From: Apiosordaria backusii
Lineage: Eukaryota > Ascomycota > Sordariomycetes > Sordariales > Lasiosphaeriaceae
DNA: 64,000 bases
Direction of reading: 5' to 3'
Assembly (NCBI GenBank): GCA_030549205.1
Contig: JAUKTV010000015.1
Coordinates: 310,001 to 374,000, forward strand
A program made the position numbers and the translations under genes. This document shows, piece by piece, positions 12,310 through 22,732 of the stretch. Positions within the stretch are counted from its first letter, which is position 1, and every line of letters starts with the position of its first letter. Below the pieces are notes generated by a model. It was not told the DNA's origin. It ran no database searches and worked only from the letters and a program-made list of their open reading frames with translations.

Positions 12310-13375
12310 TTTTAAGCTATCCTTTTTATAAGCTTAGCCTTTATATATATTATATTGTATATTATAGCCGGTACTATTATCGTCTTTATCGGATAAGTTA
12401 TTGAATTTAGGAAATAAAAGTAGGTTAAAGAATATTATATTTAATACCTTACTAGCTTTAAGACCTATAATATTACTATATTAGTTTTATTTATCTTTTT
12501 TATATAGGAAAACCTATATAATCTAGATTCTTAAAGGTTATTTGGTCTATTTAATTTATTGTTATTTAATATAGAGACTAAGGCTTTATTTTTTAAATAT
12601 TGCTTTACCGTCTATTTTAATATAATAATATAAAAAGCTAGAATTCGATTCTAAATAAACTAAATATCGTCGGCTTTATAGAGGTCTTTAATAGTATAAT
12701 TTAATAGCCTTATTACTTTCTTTAAGACTATAAGAAGATTAGGATTTATAAAAACATTTTAATAGGCTAAGGTTTTAATAAATAAAGTCGTTACTTCGGC
12801 TTAGCTTTTTTAAACTGGTAGCAATGGTAGTAATAATAAAGGAATGAGAAAATCGGCTTAATAATGGCTGGTAATCGATAGAGCTGATCTATTTACTATT
12901 AACAGTAAGGTTAAGAGTTTAGAACCAGACATACTATATAGTATTATACTAAACGGTAATACCGGAATCCTAAGTATATTAGGGAATTATTTAAAGCTAT
13001 AATTTTATACTATACCTTTACCTAACTTTATATTATTAAAATTGTTATTATTAACGTTATTAATATATAGAACTATTAGTACGGCTTTTTAAGTAAAGGC
13101 TTTTGGCTTTCTTCTTTTATATAGCTATTTACTAGTCTTTAAGTTAACTACTGTATTGCTTTATTAACAAGCTTTTTCTTTAACCTTTAAATACCTTATA
13201 ATTATTTTAATAGAAAGGCTATATATAGTAACTTTCTTATTAATAATAGTATAGGCTTAAGAATTTATTTTAATTAATAAAATAATATAATATTTTATTA
13301 ACTTAAATATTATATAGTAGAAAGTAATATTAAAGTCTTTAATATAGTTCTTATAATTGTAGTTTAGTTAGTAAC
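12310..13375 (-). pseudogene. unidentified long coding fossil, 3' part (continues from 21250-19829 across the copia insertion)
   Basis: On the minus strand one frame runs from 13375 to about 12310 interrupted only by TAA/TAG codons, which under RIP replace CAA/CAG or TGG. It is the exact continuation of the frame at 21250-19834 once the copia element and one copy of its GTAAC duplication are removed. The translation is rich in Leu, Ile, Asn and Lys, partly because of C-to-T change. I recognise no domain. Coding potential is inferred from frame persistence and the kind of stop codons only. Confidence 0.55.
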
Positions 13376-14054
13376 TGTTGAAATACAGCACTTAGTTGTA
13401 GACTTTACAGTGTATTTTGGCCTATAACCTATAGGGCTAATAATAACCAATGGCTTAGAATTACAGCGCTTACCAATACTCTACTATAGCAATTGTAGTA
13501 GTCTTCGGACCTTTAAAGTAGCCTAAAGCCCCGGGCGGTTAGCATACTATAACGGTAAAACGTTAGCGCCCTATACCCTATAAACGGCTTCCGGTTAATG
13601 TACTTAACAGTTAGACTTAGTCGGCTGGCTAAGTCTATAACTAGCAGACTTAACAAGCATTTAAGCCCTATAGCTAGTGGATTTAATAGACATTTAGGCC
13701 CTATAGTTAGTAAACTTAATAAGTATTTAGGCTTTAAAATAAAGAAAGGTTTAGAAAGCAATATAGGGCTAAAGACTTATAATAGGTCTTGTCCTTTATA
13801 ACTATTTACTATAATATTTTCCTAGTTAATAAGTCAATTTAATATATTAGTTTACTATATTTTACAATACCTTATAAGTCTATATTATAGTATCTACCTT
13901 CTATATATTATAAAGTATTGCCTTTATAATCTATATTCCTTTAATACCTAGTTACTATTGTATACTATAGATAAAACCCTCTTTGCTTTTAATATTTTAC
14001 ACTGTTTCCTATATAGGTCTATACTTATAGGCCTATAAGATACTTATTTTAATA
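13376..14054 (+). repeat. 5' LTR of copia element
   Basis: 679 bp from TGTTGAAATACAG to TTAATA, the same length as the 3' copy. The first half keeps words such as CCCCGGGCGG and CGGCTTCCGG that are decayed in the 3' copy. Small open frames at 13513-13801 survive only because this edge is less mutated. Confidence 0.92.
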
Positions 14055-14058
14055 GATT

Positions 14059-14074
14059 ATAAGCCCGGGCTTAT
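14059..14074. repeat. 16-bp perfect palindrome just inside the 5' LTR (primer-binding region)
   Basis: ATAAGCCCGGGCTTAT lies 4 bp inside the LTR, where a retrotransposon's tRNA primer-binding site is expected. Its GC-rich centre stands out in AT-rich surroundings. I could not match it to a specific tRNA end. Confidence 0.6.
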
Positions 14075-17000
14075 ATTATTTAGGTAAATTTCTTTATTTT
14101 ACAGCCTTTATAATAATACCTATTCTATAAACCCTATTTATTTTAAGCTACTAAAGACTTAAGAAATAGCGTTTTAGCACTTTTAACAGTACTTTTATTT
14201 CCCTTTTAAGCGTTAAAGACTTAAGAACTAGCGTTTTAATATTTCTAATAGTGCTTTTACTTCCTTTTTAAGTATTAAAGATCTAAAAAATAGTATTCTA
14301 GCACTTTTAATAATACTTTTACTTCCCTTTTAAGCCTTTAACCTCCTTTACTATAGAGGATAAAGATATATATAACCTCCCTATAAGCCTTAGAACTTTA
14401 AAGACCTTCGGCCTTCTATTAACTTTTAACCTTTTTAAAGGCCTTAATTTTACTTAGTACTTTCAATAGCTATAAAATAATCTTATAGTTACCTTTAATA
14501 GTAGGATTAAGGCTACTATAATAGGTCTTATTAATTAAATTAGAACTTTAAATACTAAAATCAATTAAGTTAATACCTATATCGATAATTTTAATACTTA
14601 TCTTTTACCGGAATATACTACTTTAAGCCTCCTTAAGTTTTCTTTTAAACCTTCTATAAACCTACCTATACTACCTTTATTTTTAATTACTTTAATTTAT
14701 ATAGGTCTATCGGCTTCTATTACTATACTTATTATAGTACCCTCTTTAAATTAAACTGCTTAAAAAACTACTATACTTTTAATAAAGGATCTTAATAAAT
14801 AGGTCCTTTACTTTATTAAAGAATAAAAGCTTTTAGGTTTTAAGAACTGGCACTTTTAATACTAGGCTTTTACTATTTAAATAAGGATTTTAAGCCTCTT
14901 TAAGTTTATAAATAAGCCTAAGTTAGTTACTGATTTACTAAATGATAACTTAAAAGCCTTCCTTTTTTTTATTATTTAAAATACCCTATAAGTAAACCTA
15001 CTGCTTACTATTAAGGCCGAAGACTTCTTAATAACCTTTTTTTAATAATTATAAACTTAGTATACTTTTGCTTAAACTGTTCTTTAAAATAAGCTCTATA
15101 GGGCTTACTATACTATTAAATTTAATAGTTTACTAAAAGTAGTTAAATATAATATTAAGTTTAATACCTTTATTATAAGGTTTTAAGGTTTAAGTATTAT
15201 AATTTAGCTTATCGATTAGGTTAATTACTATTTAAGCTTATTAAAAGGCAGTTTTTTACTATAGTATAAATACTTTAGAGCTTTAATTTATTAAAATAAA
15301 TATAATTTTAGCTATTCTTATTACCTTATATTGGAATTTTTATAGAAGGAGCTTTTAATTAAGACCTATATTTTTAATATTACAGTTACTTAAGCCTTTT
15401 CTATACTTTATTTCTATATTACTTCTATTAAGGATTTTAAAGCCTTAAAGGCTTTAAATGCCTTTATAAAGAACCTTATAAAGCTTAGGTTTATTAGAAA
15501 GAAGAAAAAGAAAAAGAAAGATAAAAAGAAAGAAGATACTAAAGATTTTAGAAATTTTAAAGAAATTTCTTTTATAGTAGACTTTAACCTTAATATAGGC
15601 TTTTATAGTATTAAACCTTTAAAGCTAACTATACTTTATAAATACTATAGTTTTACTAAGTTTATAGTATTTTTACTTTCTAAAGCCTTACTTTTTATAC
15701 TTATTAACCTAGCTAATTATATTAACCTAGCTTTAAAAAAAGCCTAGCTTTTTAACATTAAGTCTATAGTCTATATTTACAATAATAAAAACCTTTTTAC
15801 TAACCTTATTAAAGTAAAGGTTAAGCCTTTAACTATAGAAAGTAGCTTTATAAAAATTATTAATAAAGGTACTATAAAAGTTTAATTCTTTATTAAAACC
15901 TATAATAATAGGGTCTATTTTTTAACTATTAGCCTTATTAAAACCTTCTTTATTCTTACTTTTCTATTAAATATTATTAATAGAGACTGTTTATATAGTA
16001 TTAAAAAAGCCTTATATAATTAAAAGCTTACTAATAGTAATTGTAATTTTATTACCTTCTTAAATTTTAAAAGATTAGGGTTTTACCTTAGCTTTAAAGG
16101 CTAACCTCGATTGGAAGTATCTTATTAACAATACTTTAGCAATTACTTTACTTTCCTTAAAGCCTTTAAAGCTTTTAAAATTTTAAAAGAGGTCTTTTTT
16201 AAAGCTTTTAACTTTTTAAAAGAGGGTAAGTCTTTTAAGGATTTTAATAAGCCTTTATTAGCTTTAGTTCAATTAACTATCCTTTAGTATATATAGTTTA
16301 AATATATAGGTCTTAACCTTTTAAAGAAGACCTTTTTTATTATTAAAAGTATATTTAATTTATAGAAGGTTAAGTCTAAAGATTTGATTTATAAAAGCTA
16401 TAACGTTATAAAAATCCTTCGAAGGCCTTTTAAAAATCCTATTTAAGACCTTCCTTTTATTTTAAACTGTTTAAAAGAGGATATTATTACTATTAAGCCT
16501 ATTTTACTATTAAAGAAACCTTATAGCTTAATTATAGTAAATCGAAAGACCTATTTCCAATTTTTTAAACTATTGGCTATTAAAGATAATACCGTTATAG
16601 TACTTTATTTACTATTTAAAGGCCTAAATAATACCTTCTAGTAATATCCTACTTACTTTTACTATAATAGAGAAAAAGAAGTCCTTTCTTTAAGTACCTA
16701 TCTTATTAAAAAGGATATTAGCTTTAGTATATTAAGTTTTAAAACTTTTAATTAAAATGGCTTAATTAAATATTCTATTAAGGTTATTTTAAACTGTTTT
16801 AAGGCTATTATTCTAACTTTAAGCCTTTTTATTACTTTTTAAAGATATATAGCTATTCCTATAGTAGAAATTATTAACTATATAGCCTAAAGCTTTAAGG
16901 ATCTTATACTTTACTAAGCCTTTTATAATAAACTATTACCTTTTTAAATACTATATTAATTAAATCTTTTAAACTATAAGGCTATAAGTATTAAGGTTAT

Positions 17001-19149
17001 AGTATATATCTTTATTAAGGATCGAGCTATAGGTTTTAAGCTTACCTTTTAAGGAATTAAAGAATGACTTATAGTTATTTTAAGTTATTAAACCTATTTA
17101 GTTTACTTAAACTTAAATAAAGTTATTAAAACTAGCTTTATTAAATTCTATAAAGACCTATTAGCCTAAATTATAGGTCTTTTAAGCCTTATAGGACCTT
17201 TAAAGGTCTTTAACTGCTTTAATAAGTTAAAGGAAAATACTACTATTTAAATTCCTAAACCCTCTATTTACAATCTCTCTATTTTATTAATTCCTAATTT
17301 CTCAATATTTAAATTATCCTCTATACTACCTACTTAACCGCTACTTAAGCCTATAATTCTAATACTTACAGTACCTTTTATTATTATTAAAATCTCTTTA
17401 CTTTAAACTTTATAAAAGTAATATAAAGAATTTATATCTATAAATAATATAGATTATAGTAAGTTTATTTTTTACTTAGTTTTTTATTATAAAAAGTATT
17501 ATTCTATAAAGGCCTTAAAGCTTAATACTTTTAAATAAGTCTTAAAATATTTTAAAAAGAAACAATAGTTATAGACTATTTTTATTAAATTATACTAACT
17601 TCTTATTATTAAGACCTTCTATTTTATTTACCGATTTTAAGTTAAAAAAAGCCTATTATAAACTGCTAAGTCTTTAAAAATAAAAAGAATTTACAGGGTA
17701 TTATAATAAAGTTTAAGGCTTAATTGGTTATTTAAAGTTTCCAATAGGCCTTTAAAATCGATTTTAAATAGACCTATGCTTTTATTATAAAGCCTCTAAC
17801 TTAGAAAATTATACTGACCTTTATAGTTATATTTAATTAGAATTTAAAGTAAGTAGACTTTATAAAAGCCTTTTTAAATTTAAAGACCGATTTTAATATT
17901 TATATTAAGATTCTATAAAGACTACTTAAGTTTGCTTATAGTAATGCCAGTACTATAATACTATTAAAAATAGCTAAATAGGACCTTATTAAAGATTAAG
18001 TTATCTTATTAAAGAAATTCTTATATAGTTTAAAGTAGGCTTTTTACCTTTAATAATAGAAGGTCCTTATAATAACCTAGGCTTTAAGTTTTAGGCCCTT
18101 TATTTCTAATATAACTATTTATTTTTACTTAAACTATAAGATCTTTATTATTAGCTATATTAATGATTACTTAATTATAAGCCTTAAACCTCTATAGCTT
18201 TAAACTTTAAAAAACGTTATAGAGAAGTACTATAATATCGAAAATTTAGGTCCTACTTGCTACTTTCTTAGTATTTAAATTAAATGCAATAAGCCTTAAC
18301 GGTACCTTTAAATTTACTAAAAGGCCTATATTATAGAAGCAGTTAAATACTTTAGAATTAGTATTAAATTAACTTTCTTTTTATTAAACCTTAGAATTAT
18401 AAGTAAAGGTAATAGGCCTAAAACCTCTATAAGCCCTTCTAATTAATACCTATATTAATAATTAATTGGTACTTTAATATATACTATAGTTTAAATTAAG
18501 CTTAACGTAGCCTTTAACATTTAATAGCTTTTATAATACTTAATATAGCCTACTAATACTTACTTAAAAGCTATAAAATTACTACTTTCCTATCTCTATT
18601 CTAGTATTTATAATACTGTTAGTTACAGCTTTAATAGTAATTTAAAGCTTATCGGCTTTATTAATAATAACTAAACTAAGTATAAAGAAAGTACTAAATC
18701 TACTTACAGTTAGCTATTTACTTTAATTAAAGGACCTATTAACTAGAAATCTAAAAAAGCATTTACTATATTTTTCAATACTTTAAAGGCCGAATATACT
18801 AAGCTTATTAAAGGCCTTAAGGAAGCTATATAGCTTAAGGGTCTTTTTTAAGAAATTTCTAAGCTTATTATAAACCCTATCCCCTTATTATATAATAATA
18901 AAGGCTCTATTACTATTGCTTATAGCGATAAATACAATTGCTAAACTAAATATACTTCGATTTGATTTTAAAGGGTTAAAGAAGTTATATTTATTAAAGT
19001 TATTACTATAACCTACCTTCCTATAAAGAAAATGTTTACTAATAGCCTTATTAAAGCTTTACTTATAGTACTATTTAATACTTTCGTCTTACTATTAAAC
19101 CTTTTTAAGCCTTTTTAATTAGTACTATATACTATAGTTATAAAAGGGA

Positions 19150-19828
19150 TGTTAAAATATAGTACTTAGTTATAGACTTTACAGTATATTTTAGCCTATA
19201 ACCTATAAGGTTAATAATAATTAATAGTTTAGAATTATAGTACTTACTAATACTTTATTATAGTAATTGTAATAATCTTTAGACTTTTAAAGTAGCCTAA
19301 AGCCTTAGGCAATTAGTATATTATAATAGTAAAACATTAATACCCTATACTTTATAAATAATTTCTAACTAATATATTTAATAGTTAGACTTAGTTAGCT
19401 GGCTAAGTTTACAATTAGTAAACTTAATAGGCATTTAAGCCTTACAGTTAATAAACTTAATAGACATTTAGGCCTTGTAGTTAATAGACTTAATAAGCAT
19501 TTAGGCCTTAGAATAGAAAGAGGTTTAGAAAGTAATATAAGGCCAAAGACCTATAATAGATCTTATCTTTTATAACTATTTACTATAATATTTTCTTAGT
19601 TAATAAGTCAATTCAATATACTAGTTTACTATATTTTACAGTGCTTTATAAGCCTATATTACAGTATTTACCTTCTATATATTATAAGGCATTGCCTCTA
19701 TAATCTACATTCCTTCAGTACTTAGCCACTATTGTATACTGCAGATAAAACCCTCTTCGCTTTCAGTATTCTACGCCGTTCCCTGCACAGATCTATACCT
19801 ATAGGCCTGTAAGACACCTATCTTAACA
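19150..19828 (+). repeat. 3' LTR of copia element
   Basis: 679 bp from TGTTAAAATATAG to TTAACA, followed by the GTAAC duplication. The second half keeps words such as CTTCGCTTTCAGTATTCTACGC that are decayed in the 5' copy, the reverse of the pattern in the first half. Confidence 0.92.
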
Positions 19829-21250
19829 GTAACGTTAAGCCTTTGATAATATATTATATTCTAAGTACTATTGAAAAATATCGGTTTTAATTTTCTTTTT
19901 TTTATCGTTAATATATCGGGTAGCTATTTATTAGATTATATTATTAGTAATTGACTTTCTTTCTATTTTCTTTTCTGTTAATTTGTCTTTTAATATAGTA
20001 GCTGCTAAATTAAATAATTACCTTTTAGAAATAGATATAAAAGACTTTAAAGGTATAAGTATAGAAGGTAAAGTATTAGTTAGTAAAGTATTAGTTAAAA
20101 AACTCCCTTTTTAAAGTTTAAACTAATATATTAATAATATATAATATTATTTAGTTTTTACTTTTAAAAAGTCTTTAATAATACTATCAGTATTAAGTCT
20201 TTTAAATAGAGCCTATATTCCTAAAAGTCTAGCCATTACTTAATAAGTAGAAATTTCCTTAACTTTCTTATTTTTAAGTATATATAAATAGGTTACTTTT
20301 ACCTTAATATAGTCTACCGGTCTATTAAACCTAGCATATTTTATAAGATTAAGAACCTTTTAATTTAAGCCTTCTTTTAAAGTATAGATTTTTAATATTA
20401 AGGTAATACTAAGCTTTTTATTTATAATAAGCCTTTTTAAAGTAGTATAAATGGAAGGAAGCGGAGGCGGTAATTTAAATTAGTAGAGAAATACGGTATT
20501 AATCTACTTTAGTATAGCTATTATTTGGACTTAGATCGGTTTAGAAGTAAGCAGCTTTAGTAGTAACGATAGTATAGTTATTAAGAAGGTTAAGTGGTAT
20601 ATAGGCTTAAGAGACGGCGTTTAGGAATCTTTAACTTTATCGATAATAGGCTTTTAAAAGAAGGTAGCCTTTAGCTTTATTAGCTTATTAAAGGTAACTG
20701 AGCTTTTCTATTTCTTTATAAGCAGTTTATTTAAAGTAAAGGTACTATTATAGACTATAGTAGTAGCAGACTTACTATAGGCCTTTGGTTATTTAAATGT
20801 TAGCAGTTTTCTTAAGTTATAGTACTTTTCGGCGTCCTAATTAAAGGGAATGGAAGCTATAAACTTTACTTAGGAATTTAAACCTATAATAGTAGTAGCA
20901 GTAATAGAAGTAAAGGACTTACTATAGCCTTATAGTTAGTTATTAGCGGTATTTTCGGTATTACTATTATTATTAACTTTATTAGGACTGTTTAGTGTTT
21001 TAAGCTTAATTTAAATTCCAGATAATAAAGTTAAAGGACCGGAAGTAAAAGTAAAAGTAATAGTAGCTTAGCTTTTAATCATAATATCCTAAAGAAGTTT
21101 AGACTTTAATACTATTTAGATATTACTAGGTAAGTTAGAAGTTAAAGTATCTTTAAGCTTGGATATTTCGGTATTAGCCCGAGGCTGTTTAACTAAAAGC
21201 TTCTTCTTTAAAGCTATCGGGATAATAATAGTAATATTAATATAAAAGAA
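19829..21250 (-). pseudogene. unidentified long coding fossil, 5' part (Ser/Thr/Asn-rich N-terminal half)
   Basis: Read on the minus strand from about 21250 to 19834, one frame persists for roughly 470 codons broken only by TAA/TAG. I translated it block by block and saw no frame shift. The first third is rich in Ser, Thr and Asn and looks low-complexity; the rest (for example PVDYIKVKVTYLYILKNKK) looks like a folded protein. The frame continues through the copia insertion point into 13375-12310, about 830 codons in all. I do not recognise the family. A second gene of the inverted-repeat element is the simplest reading. Confidence 0.55.
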
Positions 21251-21483
21251 TTAAACTATAGGACTGTAATACCGTTATTTAAGCAGTATTTAATAGGCTG
21301 GATAACCTGAACGTTTAAAAATTGATTTTAACTGCTTATAATAATTTGAAATAATGGCTATATAGAGGCTTTTAAAGGCTTTTAAGGGTAAAAAAAATTA
21401 AATTCTTAAAGCTATTTTAAGTATAGAAATGGCTCGAAAACTACGGTGGTTGGGAGTTTTGTTCAATTTTTGTGGGTTTGATA

Positions 21484-21556
21484 GCCCTGGCGGTGTGGGT
21501 GGTTGGGACCTAAAAAACCAAATTGGATTTTTGGAACTCCCGTTTGCAACGCACAG
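21484..21556 (-). repeat. right terminal inverted repeat of the island
   Basis: 73 bp, the reverse complement of 3414-3487 apart from the T/G run difference. It is GC-normal, while the sequence just inside (before about 21430) is strongly AT-rich. Confidence 0.85.
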
Positions 21557-22732
21557 CTCAAATCAAGCAGTTGCACAGATTCCGAGTATCGGAGGCGAAA
21601 AAATGGAGTCATTTTTCTGGGTCTGCTGTGTCGTGGATGCTACGTTCAAGGCCCTGACCATTCACTTGCACGCATCCCTCCTTACCCCTCGCCACTGCCA
21701 GCAAAACACATGGCAGCCAAAGTCAAATAAGGCCCGAGAGCAACCGTAGTGGGATTCTGGTTTGTACATGAGAAGCCATTTGTGCTCTGCCGTGCCAAGC
21801 ATCCCATGTGTGTAATTGAGGCTTTGCGGACAGCAGAGGCTACCCCACCCTTTCCGGAACGTGCTCACTGTTGCCACTTACTCCCACTTCCTCCGGGAAG
21901 ATTGAGAGTCTAAAAGAGTCCCACTTCGAGGCCGTTTTTTTTTAGCACATAGGGTACAGTACTACTTGTGCAGGCGTCTTGCCATGGGCAACGTTATTTG
22001 TCTGACCTCGGCCCTGCCGTGTGCCCACCAAAAGCGGAAGGAATGACATATGTACGCAGTACGGAGCCTGTCCATTCGGATAACAGGGGTTTGCATTACG
22101 GGACTCTGGGCCCCCGGATGGGTCCCGTAGCTGACCTGAAAATCCCGAACACTACCTAGCTTCCGCCGCCGATGCCGGTGGTGATAGCAATTAGACACGA
22201 ACCCTACCATATAGCAGACAGTGGCACAGCAGGAGAACTTGCTTCATCACGAATACGTAGACGTGTTCACAACAAAAAATAAATATAAAGCGTTTGTTTA
22301 TTCAAATCATGCATCAGTATTCAACTTGGATCCATGCCCTGTCCTGCCCGAATTTATTAGCTCTAGAATACATGCGCCGGTTCCCCTTCGTTGCTCCCAT
22401 TCCGGTAAATCATTCCCAATGCACCCATTCCCTTCCGATATCCTTCGTGTGTGTATTCCCACCAGGTCATGACTCGCCTACTCTCAAGCTTATGCAGCCC
22501 TCAAAAGAGAGACAGAAAAAAGAAAGAAAAAACTCATCATACAGATTGCTCTGTCCAAGGCTAGCATCTTTTCATCCCATCTTGGTAAAGAAACGGCCGC
22601 CTGCCGTGGACCAACCCTACTAGATAGGGTATATAAGCGACACCACTGGTCCCAATCACACATATGCGCCACTGTTCAGTGGCGGCCTCGTACAAAGCCC
22701 CTTCACTTTCTCGCATACCCAAAAACATCATT
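21557..22732. other. intergenic region between the island and the VOC-fold gene
   Basis: Normal composition; the 3' flank of the minus-strand gene at 22733. Short open frames exist on both strands but none resembles a known protein or has coherent splice structure. I see no RNA gene. Confidence 0.5.

Larger units (their letters stand above)
13376..19828 (+). mobile_element. Ty1/copia LTR retrotransposon, full length, coding capacity destroyed by RIP
   Basis: The element is 6,453 bp with two 679-bp LTRs and a perfect target duplication GTAAC (13371-13375 and 19829-19833). LTR ends are TGTTRA and TTAACA. A purine run (AAAAGGGA) precedes the 3' LTR. Fossil domains include a copia-type reverse transcriptase block (degraded YVDD read as YIND, near 18156) and the copia RNase H region (KSTS, GPI-x-KSKKAFT and LKAEYTKLIKGLKEAI) at about 18650-18840. 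RNase H downstream of RT near the 3' LTR, and these motif spellings, are typical of Ty1/copia. No intact frame remains. It inserted into the minus-strand fossil gene. Confidence 0.92.
3414..21556. mobile_element. inverted-repeat-bounded, RIP-mutated transposon nest (inferred ~4.4-kb DNA element carrying two LTR retrotransposons)
   Basis: Almost identical inverted repeats at 3414-3487 and 21484-21556 bound 18.1 kb. Between them nearly everything is very AT-rich with TpA in excess, as expected after RIP. Removing the gypsy element (7,290 bp plus a 5-bp duplication) and the copia element (6,453 bp plus 5 bp) leaves about 4,390 bp. This holds a Tc1/IS630-type transposase fossil (plus strand) and a long unidentified coding fossil (minus strand). 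Normal composition resumes right outside the repeats. I infer a DNA transposon later hit by two retrotransposons. No convincing target duplication is visible outside the repeats: flanks are GACT on the left and CTCA on the right. The Tc1-like gene could instead be a separate nested element. Confidence 0.6.

Noticed and set aside
13513..13801. 67- and 82-codon open frames inside the copia 5' LTR
   Set aside because: They overlap each other on opposite strands within a noncoding LTR and survive only because that edge is less RIP-mutated.
3414..21556. The island as a Starship giant element or a centromere
   Set aside because: I recognised no DUF3435-type tyrosine recombinase captain near an edge, the inverted repeats are longer than Starship ends, and the size is explained by two LTR elements in a ~4.4-kb remainder. 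18 kb of nested repeats is not evidence for a centromere.
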